A stretch of DNA of 64,000 bases from Mycobacterium senriense (GTDB taxonomy: Bacteria; Actinomycetota; Actinomycetes; Mycobacteriales; Mycobacteriaceae): the NCBI RefSeq assembly GCF_019668465.1, contig NZ_AP024828.1, forward strand, positions 2,294,001 to 2,358,000. The letters are read 5' to 3'. This document shows, piece after piece, positions 14,915-24,437 of this stretch (its first letter is position 1; every line of letters starts with the position of its first letter). A program made the translations under genes and the position numbers. A model generated the notes under the pieces. That model did not search any database, was not told the DNA's origin, and saw only the letters and a program-made list of their open reading frames with translations.

Positions 14915-15757
14915 CTAGTCCTCTTCGGTGTTTTCGTCGAGGGCCACGCCGGCCCGGGTGCGCCTGCGCCGCATCCGGTGCGATCCCTTGCCGGTCGGGC
15001 GCCGGTTGCGCAACTTGGCCTTCGACTCGTCGCCCTCGTCGCCGGCCGCCTCGGTGTCTTCGACGGGCGTCGCGTCGGTCGACGGTTCCGGTGCGGCCTC
15101 GGCTTCGGCCGTTTCGGTGGTTTCGGCGGTGACTTCGTCGGGGGCCGCCGCCGGTTCGGCCGGCTCGGCTTCTTCGGTCTCTTCGGCTGCCGCCTCGGCG
15201 GTCTGCGCCTCGTCCTCGTCGGCCTCGTCGGCGTCGGCTTCTTCCGTTTCGTCGGCTTCGGCCTCGGCGCCCTTCTTGCGCCGCACGCGACGCTCCTTGG
15301 GCTTCTTAGCCTTGATCGGTTTGGGCGGCGGCGGGGGCAGCTCGGCGACGAAGGAGAGGTAGAAGGCGAAAATGCCGAGCAACGCGATCGCGGCGGCGGC
15401 GCCGTAGATGCCGAACAACCACCGTCCGGCGGCGTCCAGGCTCAACCAGATTTCGCTGATCGCAGTGCCGATGATCAGCACCCCGGCCAGCACGTGGGCC
15501 ACGATCGACCAGATCCTGATGGACAGCGCCAGCTGCGGCGTCCCCAACTCGGGCTTGCGGGTGCGCAGCAGGGTGAACACCATGGGCAGCGCCGCGAGCG
15601 CGACCAGCGCACCCGTCACGATGCGCAGCGCCGTCCCCAACGTGTGCGCGGTGTCGCCCATCAGCTCGGGCCAGCGCGGCAGCACGAAGAAGAAGTAGAG
15701 GAAGCCGGCAGCGATCGAAAATGTCGCGTGCCACGGGATGGCGACCTTGCGCCCCAT
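14915..15757 (-). CDS. Membrane protein with long acidic C-terminal tail (Rv3723-like)
   Basis: From ATG 15757 the product is 280 aa. The first 150 residues hold four hydrophobic spans (FSIAAGFLYFFFVLP; IVTGALVALAALPMVF; SIVAHVLAGVLIIGTAIS; LFGIYGAAAAIALLGIFAF). After PPPPPKPIKAKKPKERRVRR comes a low-complexity region rich in Glu, Ala and Asp (about residues 175-250), then a basic end. The tail is probably disordered and cytosolic. Position between a tRNA-Ser and upstream genes matches Rv3723. No function is known. Confidence 0.75.
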   Translation of the reverse strand: MGRKVAIPWHATFSIAAGFLYFFFVLPRWPELMGDTAHTLGTALRIVTGALVALAALPMVFTLLRTRKPELGTPQLALSIRIWSIVAHVLAGVLIIGTAISEIWLSLDAAGRWLFGIYGAAAAIALLGIFAFYLSFVAELPPPPPKPIKAKKPKERRVRRKKGAEAEADETEEADADEADEDEAQTAEAAAEETEEAEPAEPAAAPDEVTAETTETAEAEAAPEPSTDATPVEDTEAAGDEGDESKAKLRNRRPTGKGSHRMRRRRTRAGVALDENTEED

Positions 15758-15777
15758 GCCCCTCCTCGTGCTGGTGA

Positions 15778-17487
<1,710 letters not shown>

Positions 17488-17536
17488 CGACCCTGCCGGA
17501 TCCGCATCGTCAGCGTGCGCCGGTAGCCTGCTGACC

Positions 17537-19402
17537 GTGGCCCTCTACCGCAAATACCGCCCGGCAACCTTCGCCGAAGTAGTGGGGCAGGAGCACGTCA
17601 CCGAACCGTTGTCCATTGCCCTGGAAGCGGGGCGGATCAACCACGCCTACCTGTTCTCCGGGCCCCGGGGCTGCGGAAAGACCTCCTCGGCGCGCATCCT
17701 GGCCCGCTCGCTGAACTGCGCTCAGGGCCCGACGGCCACCCCGTGCGGGGTCTGCGACTCGTGCCAGGCCCTGGCACCCAACGCGCCGGGCAGCATCGAC
17801 GTGGTCGAGCTCGACGCCGCCAGCCACGGCGGTGTGGACGACACCCGCGAGCTGCGCGACCGCGCGTTCTACGCCCCCGCCCAATCGCGCTACCGCGTGT
17901 TCATCGTCGACGAGGCGCACATGGTGACGACGGCGGGTTTCAACGCGCTGCTGAAGATCGTCGAGGAGCCCCCCGAACACCTCATCTTCATCTTTGCGAC
18001 CACCGAACCGGAGAAGGTGCTGCCGACGATCCGGTCGCGCACGCATCACTACCCGTTCCGGTTGTTGCCGCCGAAGACCATGCGGTCGTTGATCGGGCGG
18101 ATCTGCGAGCAGGAGGGCGTCGCCGTCGACGACGCCGTCTACCCGCTGGTGATCCGCGCCGGCGGCGGCTCGCCCCGCGACACCCTGTCGGTGCTGGACC
18201 AGCTGGTCGCCGGCGCCGAGGGCTCCCACGTGACCTATCAGCGGGCGCTGGGCCTACTGGGGGCCACCGACATGGCGCTGATCGACGACGCCGTGGACGC
18301 CCTCGCCGCCGCCGATGCCGCGGCGTTGTTCGGTGCGGTGGAGTCGGTGATCGATGCCGGGCATGACCCGCGACGGTTCGCCACCGATCTGCTCGAGCGG
18401 TTCCGGGACCTGATCCTGCTGCAGGCCGTCCCGGACGCGGCCAGCCGCGGGGTGGTGGACGCGCCGGAGGACGTGCTGGAGCGGATGCGTGAGCAAGCGA
18501 CCCGAATCGGGCCGGCGACCCTGACCCGCTACGCCGAGGCGGTGCAGGCGGGGCTGGGCGAGATGCGCGGTGCGACGGCGCCGCGGCTGCTGCTCGAAGT
18601 CGTGTGTGCGCGTCTGCTGCTGCCCTCGGCCAGCGACACCGAAGCGGCGCTGCTGCAACGCGTCGAGCGGATCGAGACCCGGCTGGACATGTCCATTCCC
18701 GGCTCCGAAGCCCCCGCCGCGGCGCCGCGCAGCGCGCCAGCACCGGCCGAACCCGAGCCACCCGTCCGGTTCACCCGGCCCTCCGCGGCGGCCACCGCCA
18801 AGGCCGAACCGAAACCCGAGCCCAAGCCCGAGCCCACGGCGGCCCCCGCAGCCGAATCGCCTACGCCCGCGGCGCCCGCCCCGGCGGCGGCGCCGGTGGC
18901 CGAAACAGCCTCTGTGCCAGGTGAACTCAACACCGCTGCGGTGCGCAGCATGTGGCCGACGGTGCGTGAAAAGGTGCGGCAGCGCAGCCGCACCACCGAG
19001 GTGATGCTGGCCGGGGCGACCGTGCGGGCCATCGAGGGCAACACGTTGGTGCTGAGCCATGAATCGGCGCCGCTGGCCAAGCGGCTTTGCGAGCAGCGCA
19101 ACGCCGACGTCATCGCCGAAGCGCTCAAAGACGCGCTGGGCGTCAACTGGCGGGTGCGCTGTGAGGCAGGCGCACCGGCGTCGGCCGCGCCACCACCACC
19201 CGCCGGTGGGGGAGCCGGCCCCTCGGCGACCAATGTCGCCGAGCCCGCGCCCGACGTGGACTCCGCGCGCCGCGACGAAGAGGAACACATGCTCGCCGAA
19301 GCCGTCCGCGACGAGCCGTCGGCGCCGCGCCGCGACCCCGAAGAGGTCGCGCTCGAATTGCTGCAGAGCGAGCTGGGCGCCCGCCCAATCGACAACGGGT
19401 AG
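17537..19402 (+). CDS. dnaX: DNA polymerase III subunits gamma/tau
   Basis: A 621-aa clamp-loader ATPase beginning VALYRKYRPATFAEVVGQEH. Walker A is SGPRGCGKTSSARIL, the zinc module has four Cys (LNCAQGPTATPCGVCDSCQA), Walker B/DEAH is FIVDEAHMVT, and sensor 1 is IFATTEPEKV. Residues about 1-370 are domains I-III. A Pro/Ala/Glu-rich linker (about 390-455) leads to a tau-type C-terminal domain. No slippery frameshift site is apparent. It loads the beta clamp and organises the replisome. It starts 49 bp after the aminotransferase and converges on the CFA-type gene with a 4-bp gap. Confidence 0.95.
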   Translation: MALYRKYRPATFAEVVGQEHVTEPLSIALEAGRINHAYLFSGPRGCGKTSSARILARSLNCAQGPTATPCGVCDSCQALAPNAPGSIDVVELDAASHGGVDDTRELRDRAFYAPAQSRYRVFIVDEAHMVTTAGFNALLKIVEEPPEHLIFIFATTEPEKVLPTIRSRTHHYPFRLLPPKTMRSLIGRICEQEGVAVDDAVYPLVIRAGGGSPRDTLSVLDQLVAGAEGSHVTYQRALGLLGATDMALIDDAVDALAAADAAALFGAVESVIDAGHDPRRFATDLLERFRDLILLQAVPDAASRGVVDAPEDVLERMREQATRIGPATLTRYAEAVQAGLGEMRGATAPRLLLEVVCARLLLPSASDTEAALLQRVERIETRLDMSIPGSEAPAAAPRSAPAPAEPEPPVRFTRPSAAATAKAEPKPEPKPEPTAAPAAESPTPAAPAPAAAPVAETASVPGELNTAAVRSMWPTVREKVRQRSRTTEVMLAGATVRAIEGNTLVLSHESAPLAKRLCEQRNADVIAEALKDALGVNWRVRCEAGAPASAAPPPPAGGGAGPSATNVAEPAPDVDSARRDEEEHMLAEAVRDEPSAPRRDPEEVALELLQSELGARPIDNG

Positions 19403-19406
19403 CGGG

Positions 19407-20717
19407 TCAGGCCGTCCACCACGGCCGCAGCGGCAGGTCGTCGTCGCCCCGCCCGTCGACGTTGGCTGCCAGTACGTGATGGAGCTGAAGGTTGTTCTGC
19501 TCGAACGCCACCCGCGAAGCCGCCATGTACAGGCCCCACACCTTGGCGGTCGGCAGACCGACCTCGGCGACCGCCACGTCCCAGTGCTCGACCAGGTTGT
19601 GGCACCAGTCGCGCAGCGTCATCGCGTAGTGATGGCGGAAGTTCTCCGCGTGCAGCACCTCGAAGCCCGCATCCTGGATCGCGCAGGTGATGCGGCCCGA
19701 GCCGGTCAGCTCCCCGTCCGGGAAGACGTAGCGATCGGTGAACCCCCCGGCGAACGAGGTCGAGGTGTTGTCGTGCCGGGTGATGCAGTGGTTGAGCAGC
19801 AGACCGCCGGTGCGCAGCTTCGACTGCAAGAACCCGAAGTAGGCCGGGTAGTTCTTGACACCGATGTGCTCGGTCAGCCCGATCGAGGAGACGGCGTCGA
19901 ACTGCGCCTCGCCCACGTCGCGGTAGTCGGAGTGCCGCACCTCGGCCAGCTCTGTCAGCCCTTCGTCGGCGATCGCCCGCTGCGCCCACTTCGCCTGCTC
20001 GGCCGACAGGGTCGCGCCGATCGCCCGGACACCGCGGCGCGCGGCGTAGCGCACCATGCCGCCCCAGCCGCAGCCGACGTCGAGCAGCCGGTCGCCCGGC
20101 TGTAGCCGCAGCTTCTCGAAGATCAGCCGGTACTTGTTCTGCTGCGCATCTTCCAGCGTGGCCTCGGCGTCGGGATACACCGCGCAGGTGTAGGTCATCG
20201 ACGGGCCCAACACCAGTTCGTAGAAGGTGTTGGAGACGTCGTAGTGGTGATGGATGGCCTCGGCGTCGCGGGCCTTGGTATGCATCAGCCCGTCGGTGAC
20301 CCGGCGCCACCGCGGCGGCGTCTCCTGCGGCGGCGGTGCGACCGGCACCAACCGTTCGAAACCCATCGAGCGGACGATGTTGGCCAGTACCCGTGCCGGC
20401 GGCCGCTTGAATTCCACCCGGTCGGTCAGCGTCTTCAGCAGTTCGTACGGATCACCCGGATGGACGCCATAGGCCTGCAGGTCACCGGCCACGTAGGCGC
20501 GGGCCAGGCCGAGCTCGCCGGGTGCGGTGGCCAGGTAGGTGGCGCCGCGGGGGCTGCGAAGATCCAGACCCAGTTCGGCGTCCTCGCTTCCGGCGGTGCT
20601 GCCGTCGTAGGCGGTGAACTTCAGCGGATGTCGCCCGGTCGCGGCGAAGATCTCCAGGATCTCGGCCATGCTCAGTTTGCCGGTCGATGAGCGGTGGGGT
20701 TCTTTTGTCGTCGTCAT
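19407..20717 (-). CDS. Cyclopropane-fatty-acyl-phospholipid synthase-family methyltransferase (Rv3720-like)
   Basis: From ATG 20717 (MTTTKEPHRSSTGKLS) the product is 436 aa. The N-terminal domain of about 130 residues is that of CfaS-type enzymes. The catalytic domain follows with HHHYDVSNTFYELVLG and SMTYTCAVYP, SAM motif I LLDVGCGWGGM (near residue 205), IGATLS, and SSIGLTEHIG. It transfers a methyl or methylene group from SAM to an unsaturated acyl chain in a membrane lipid. It is longer than the mycolate CmaA enzymes, like Rv3720. The start overlaps the stop of the FAD oxidase by 4 nt, and this pairing resembles bacterial operons modifying C18 chains (for example tuberculostearate synthesis by BfaA/BfaB-type pairs). 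Confidence 0.88.
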   Translation of the reverse strand: MTTTKEPHRSSTGKLSMAEILEIFAATGRHPLKFTAYDGSTAGSEDAELGLDLRSPRGATYLATAPGELGLARAYVAGDLQAYGVHPGDPYELLKTLTDRVEFKRPPARVLANIVRSMGFERLVPVAPPPQETPPRWRRVTDGLMHTKARDAEAIHHHYDVSNTFYELVLGPSMTYTCAVYPDAEATLEDAQQNKYRLIFEKLRLQPGDRLLDVGCGWGGMVRYAARRGVRAIGATLSAEQAKWAQRAIADEGLTELAEVRHSDYRDVGEAQFDAVSSIGLTEHIGVKNYPAYFGFLQSKLRTGGLLLNHCITRHDNTSTSFAGGFTDRYVFPDGELTGSGRITCAIQDAGFEVLHAENFRHHYAMTLRDWCHNLVEHWDVAVAEVGLPTAKVWGLYMAASRVAFEQNNLQLHHVLAANVDGRGDDDLPLRPWWTA

Positions 20718-22138
20718 CGCCGTTGCACCGCCTTCGCGTAGAGGTCGAGTAAACGAGAGTCGGGGTCGTAGGTCTTCTTGACGGTGTTGTAGGCCTCGCC
20801 GCCGTACAACTCGTCGAAGTCCTCGCGGGAGTAGAAGGAGTCCGAATACAGCGACTTGTGGCCGTCGAGCTCGTCCACCTTGGCTTCGATCATCCGGTTG
20901 GTGGCACCCTCGGTGGCGCCGGCCGGCACCGACGACCAAAAGCCGACGTTGACGTAAGTGTGATCCGGGCGCATCGGGTACAGCGGCCAGCCGTGGTGGT
21001 CGCGTAGACGCAACGGGCACAACCAGATTGGTGTGATGGGCACGCTGTCCAGGAACCACTCCAAAAAGTCGCAGGTCCGTTCGACCGGCACCTCGATGTC
21101 CTGCACCACCCGCTCGCGCGCCGGCAGGCCCTTGCGCGTCTCGATCCGGTCGGACAGCCCGAAGCGGCGGTCCATGGAGATCAGCTTCGAGTAGACACTG
21201 CTGCGCCGGTAGCGGCGCGGCCACCAGCGCCGCAGCCGCGGGTTCTGCATGCCGAATGCGCGTGAGCACCAGAACCAGTCGGTGTCCCAGCGCCAGAAAT
21301 AGTCGTTCATCGTCAGCCGGTCGTCCTTGGTGGCTTCCAGGCCCGGGCCGTCGTGCCGGATGGACTGGTAGTAGATGTTGCGGCCGGTGTAATCGCTGAC
21401 CGGGCCGGGCGTGCTGGTCCGCCGGCCCACGCACAGGTAGCTTTCGTCGGCGCTGAAGACCACCCCGTCGAGATAGTCGACCGGTGTCCCGCCCTGCCCG
21501 CCGGTGTCGATGATGCGTTCCATGGCCGCGATCAGATCGGGCAGCGAGCGGAATCGGACGTGCCGCAGCGCCACGAACGGCGCGACGGATTCCAGTTCGA
21601 TCCGAAGCCGGGTCGAATAGCCAAGCGTCCCATAGGAATTCGGAAAGGCGCGGAACAGGTCGGGATGCTGGGTGCGCGAGGCGGTGAGCAAATCGCCAGC
21701 GCCGGTGAGGATGTCCATCTCCAGCACCGATTCGTGCGGCAGGCCGTTGCGGAACGACGCCGACTCGATGCCCAAGCCGCTGACCGCGCCGCCCAGGGTG
21801 ATGGTCTTCAGCTGCGGGACGACCAGCGGCGAAAGACCGTACGGCAGCGTCGCGGCTACCAGGTCCGCATACGTGCACATGCCCGCCACGTCGGCGGTGC
21901 GGGTTTCGGGATCCACGCTCAGGACTCCGGTCAGCCCGGACGTGTCCAGGCCTGGTGCATCGCGTTTGGTGCGGGCGCGGAACAGATTTGACGTCGGCTT
22001 GGCCAGCCGGACGGCCGACGTTGCGGGAATAGATCGATAACTTGCCAGCATCCGGTCAACGCCGGACTTGTGGGCCGATAGTGCAGATCCAGGGACAGGC
22101 ACCACATATACCCTAGTCTTCGACAACAGCCCGTGCAC
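20714..22138 (-). CDS. FAD-binding oxidoreductase (Rv3719-like)
   Basis: A 474-aa protein of the PCMH/FAD_binding_4 type. The FAD domain runs from about residue 50, with ADVAGMCTYADLVAATLPYG and LSPLVVPQLKTITLGGAVSG, the pyrophosphate-binding GG, followed by GIESASFRNG and a DILTGAGDLLTAS strand. The C-terminal half includes WFLDSVPI and PDHTYVNVGFW. The fold is that of DWARF1/alditol-oxidase-like enzymes. Overlap with the CFA-type gene (ATGA) implies they work together; in BfaB/BfaA-type systems a flavoprotein reduces the methylene intermediate made by the SAM enzyme, and that is my inference here. Confidence 0.88.
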   Translation of the reverse strand: MHGLLSKTRVYVVPVPGSALSAHKSGVDRMLASYRSIPATSAVRLAKPTSNLFRARTKRDAPGLDTSGLTGVLSVDPETRTADVAGMCTYADLVAATLPYGLSPLVVPQLKTITLGGAVSGLGIESASFRNGLPHESVLEMDILTGAGDLLTASRTQHPDLFRAFPNSYGTLGYSTRLRIELESVAPFVALRHVRFRSLPDLIAAMERIIDTGGQGGTPVDYLDGVVFSADESYLCVGRRTSTPGPVSDYTGRNIYYQSIRHDGPGLEATKDDRLTMNDYFWRWDTDWFWCSRAFGMQNPRLRRWWPRRYRRSSVYSKLISMDRRFGLSDRIETRKGLPARERVVQDIEVPVERTCDFLEWFLDSVPITPIWLCPLRLRDHHGWPLYPMRPDHTYVNVGFWSSVPAGATEGATNRMIEAKVDELDGHKSLYSDSFYSREDFDELYGGEAYNTVKKTYDPDSRLLDLYAKAVQRR

Positions 22139-22188
22139 CCGTGGAAAGGGCCGGCACCGGGGAAAATCTTCGATAAGGAGGGGTCGCT

Positions 22189-22626
22189 GTGGGACAGGTG
22201 AATGCGGAGAGCACCATCTTGATCAACGCGGAGCCTGCGGCAACCCTTGCCGCCGTCGCGGACTATCAGACCGTCCGCCCGAAAATTCTCTCTCCGCAGT
22301 ACAGCGAATACCAGGTGCTGCAGGGCGGGCAGGGGCCGGGCACGGTCGCCAAGTGGAAGCTGCAGGCCACCAAGTCACGCGTGCGCGACGTGCAGGTCAA
22401 CGTCGACGTCGCCGGGCACACCGTCATCGAGAAGGACGCTAACTCGTCCATGGTGACCAACTGGACGGTGGCTCCCGCCGGACCCGGCTCCAGCGTCACC
22501 GTGAAAACCACCTGGACCGGGGCCGGCGGTGTGAAGGGCTTCTTCGAAAAGACCTTTGCGCCGTTGGGGCTGAAGAGGATTCAGGGCGAGGTGCTGGCCA
22601 ACCTCAAGAAGGAACTCGAAGGCTAG
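22189..22626 (+). CDS. SRPBCC (START-like) lipid-binding-fold protein (Rv3718c-like)
   Basis: From GTG 22189, preceded by AAGGAGG 9-15 nt upstream, the product is 145 aa. The pattern NAEPAATLAAVADYQTVRPK, then VAKWKLQATKSRVRDVQVNV and a C-terminal amphipathic helix (FFEKTFAPLGLKRIQ) is that of the polyketide cyclase/SRPBCC family, which makes a hydrophobic cavity. Members bind or modify lipids and polyketides. It is the last backbone gene before the NRPS island; its end overlaps the convergent methyltransferase by 4 nt. Confidence 0.85.
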   Translation: MGQVNAESTILINAEPAATLAAVADYQTVRPKILSPQYSEYQVLQGGQGPGTVAKWKLQATKSRVRDVQVNVDVAGHTVIEKDANSSMVTNWTVAPAGPGSSVTVKTTWTGAGGVKGFFEKTFAPLGLKRIQGEVLANLKKELEG

Positions 22627-23408
22627 ACGGTTGATTGTCCGGTTGCCGGGCGGACGGCAACCATCACCGTCGCACCCCACGGTCGAGCGCGGAACTCGAC
22701 GGTAATTGCCGGGTCGGCATATTGGGCGAGCGCACGCAGCGCCGACGGGCTATAGGCGCGTAGCGAGCTGATGATCCCGTCGTGTAACAACGGCTTCAGC
22801 CTGGTGAACGGCAGTATGAGCGCCAACATCATCAACTGGAGCGGCGGCGGCCGCCTGCTGAGGTCGATGACTATCAACTTCTTCGCTACCCGGGTCGCTT
22901 CGGCGAATACTTGGGCGGCCTGCTCGGGCGCCAGGTGATGCAACGACAACGCAAACACCGCGAGGTCGTAATACCTGTCGGGGGCGTCGATTGCGGTGGC
23001 GTCCATTTGCCGCACCGTGGCGCGTGGGTTGCTGCCGAGGTCGCTGGCGGCGACGGCGGCCACGAACTCGGGATCGATGTCGGTGACCGTCACCTGAGCA
23101 GCGGGGCGATACTCCAGTAGCTTGCGCGACAGCCCGCCGAGGCCGCACCCGAGTTCGAGGATCTTCGGCGAGGCGATATCGCTCACCTCGCGAAGCGCCG
23201 CCCGCGCGCACAAGGTGTAATTACCTAAAAACCGTCGTCGTCCGCTGCGGTCGAGTGCTTGGATGACCTTGCGCTTCAGATCGTCGACGTCGTCGCGGTC
23301 CAGGTATTCCAGCCGGTCGGTCTGCAGCCGCCGGTCCAACCACGAGGCGTTCGGCCCGCCTCGGGGCATGTTGGCAATGTCGGGGGTTGCCGTATCCATG
23401 GGGACCAT
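22623..23408 (-). CDS. Class I SAM-dependent methyltransferase, NRPS cluster
   Basis: A 261-aa protein. SAM motif I is ILELGCGLGGLSRKLLE (near residue 83), the acidic ribose-binding strand is VTVTDIDPEF, motif II is YYDLAVFALSLHHL and motif III is KKLIVIDLSRRPPP. After this a 70-residue cap includes LMMLALILPFTRLKPLLHD. The gene is last of the minus-strand run NRPS, NRPS, methyltransferase, methyltransferase, with a 45-bp gap before it. It probably methylates the lipopeptide (O- or N-), but the position is unknown. A second ATG three codons in is possible. Confidence 0.8.
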   Translation of the reverse strand: MVPMDTATPDIANMPRGGPNASWLDRRLQTDRLEYLDRDDVDDLKRKVIQALDRSGRRRFLGNYTLCARAALREVSDIASPKILELGCGLGGLSRKLLEYRPAAQVTVTDIDPEFVAAVAASDLGSNPRATVRQMDATAIDAPDRYYDLAVFALSLHHLAPEQAAQVFAEATRVAKKLIVIDLSRRPPPLQLMMLALILPFTRLKPLLHDGIISSLRAYSPSALRALAQYADPAITVEFRARPWGATVMVAVRPATGQSTV

Positions 23409-23452
23409 GATGGATTAAGCGAGCCGCGGTTCGACACAAAACAGCCACAAGT

Positions 23453-24382
23453 TCATTTCCCTGGAACTCCCATGTCCAAAGGCTTCCGCGCCGACACCAT
23501 CACATAGTCCGTCAAACCGCTCCCTCGTTCCCAGATCTCTACGCCACGGCACTGGGCGCGATCGTCTTCCGAGACTTCCACGACCACCTCATCCATCTTT
23601 TTCTTTCCCTCAAGGCGCTGCCGACTGTAATTGGCCATCCCGGGGAACACGTCTTGCCGGATCGATTCCACGAGGACATCGCCGAAACCCACCGCAGACA
23701 GTCGCCGTGGGTATTCCTCGCGGTCATACAGATTGGCCTCGGGAATGTGGCCGTACCTCCGGGCGAAAACGTTCACCCGGCCGGATTTCCTGCCTGGAAC
23801 CGGGAGCATGTCGGCGATCGCGATGGTTCCTCCGGGTTTGAGGACGCGAAATGCCTCGCGCATGAATTCCTCACGCGTGTCGAAGTGGAATGCGCATTCC
23901 AGGGCCAAGACTTTGTCGAACGACGCGTCAGGAAACTCCATCGCGGTCGCCGACCCGAGCCGAAGGTCGATTTGATTCTCCAGCCCGCGCTTGGCGACTC
24001 GTTCCCGACCCTTGTTGATGTGGACGGGGGTGATGTCGATGCCCGTGATCCGAGACACCTTGAAGCGATCGAGAAGAACAAAGTCTTGCTCGGCGAAACC
24101 GACGCCGACGTCGAGGACTTCATCGCCTGGTTTCAGCCCGGCGCGCGTTCCCAGCAGCTCGACCATCGCGACGCAAGCGTCGGGATAGGTGCGAGCCTCT
24201 TTCCAGTAACCGAGGTTGAGCCATAACGGCTTGGAGTCGTCGACGTACCCTTCATCCAGAAAGTCGATGGCGTCGTCTCCGAGGGTCGTGTAATAAGCTG
24301 CGGCAGTTTTCTGTCGCACCAGGCTGAAGGAGCGGACAACCACCAAGAACCCCCAGTAGATCGAAAGGGCAATTCGGCGCAT
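23453..24382 (-). CDS. SAM-dependent methyltransferase (glycolipid/natural-product type), NRPS cluster
   Basis: I start at ATG 24382 because GGGAGGAAC lies just upstream; a TTG at 24436 is possible but lacks such a site. The product is 309 aa beginning MRRIALSIYWGFLVVVR, a hydrophobic N-terminal helix that may touch the membrane. SAM motif I is VLDVGVGFAEQDF, then ITGIDITPVHI, ATAMEFPDASFDKVLALECA and FRVLKPGGTIAIADML. This layout resembles mycobacterial methyltransferases acting on phenolic glycolipids and phthiocerol lipids. The NRPS B gene ends 56 bp upstream, so cotranscription is very likely. O-methylation of the peptide alcohol or a side chain is a guess. Confidence 0.82.
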   Translation of the reverse strand: MRRIALSIYWGFLVVVRSFSLVRQKTAAAYYTTLGDDAIDFLDEGYVDDSKPLWLNLGYWKEARTYPDACVAMVELLGTRAGLKPGDEVLDVGVGFAEQDFVLLDRFKVSRITGIDITPVHINKGRERVAKRGLENQIDLRLGSATAMEFPDASFDKVLALECAFHFDTREEFMREAFRVLKPGGTIAIADMLPVPGRKSGRVNVFARRYGHIPEANLYDREEYPRRLSAVGFGDVLVESIRQDVFPGMANYSRQRLEGKKKMDEVVVEVSEDDRAQCRGVEIWERGSGLTDYVMVSARKPLDMGVPGK

Positions 24383-24437
24383 TTTGTTCCTCCCGGGATT
24401 GTCGATGGGCGTGTGCAGAATGGCGTTTTCAAGCAAG

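Noticed and set aside
19968..19980. GGCGATCGCCC inside the CFA-type gene as a third operator copy
   Set aside because: Only the inner 11 bases match, the outer TTT/AAA arms are missing, and it is deep in coding sequence.
20718..21878. Continuation of the CFA-type gene frame upstream
   Set aside because: This is the out-of-frame reading of the FAD oxidase gene; the true start is ATG 20717, which overlaps that gene's stop.
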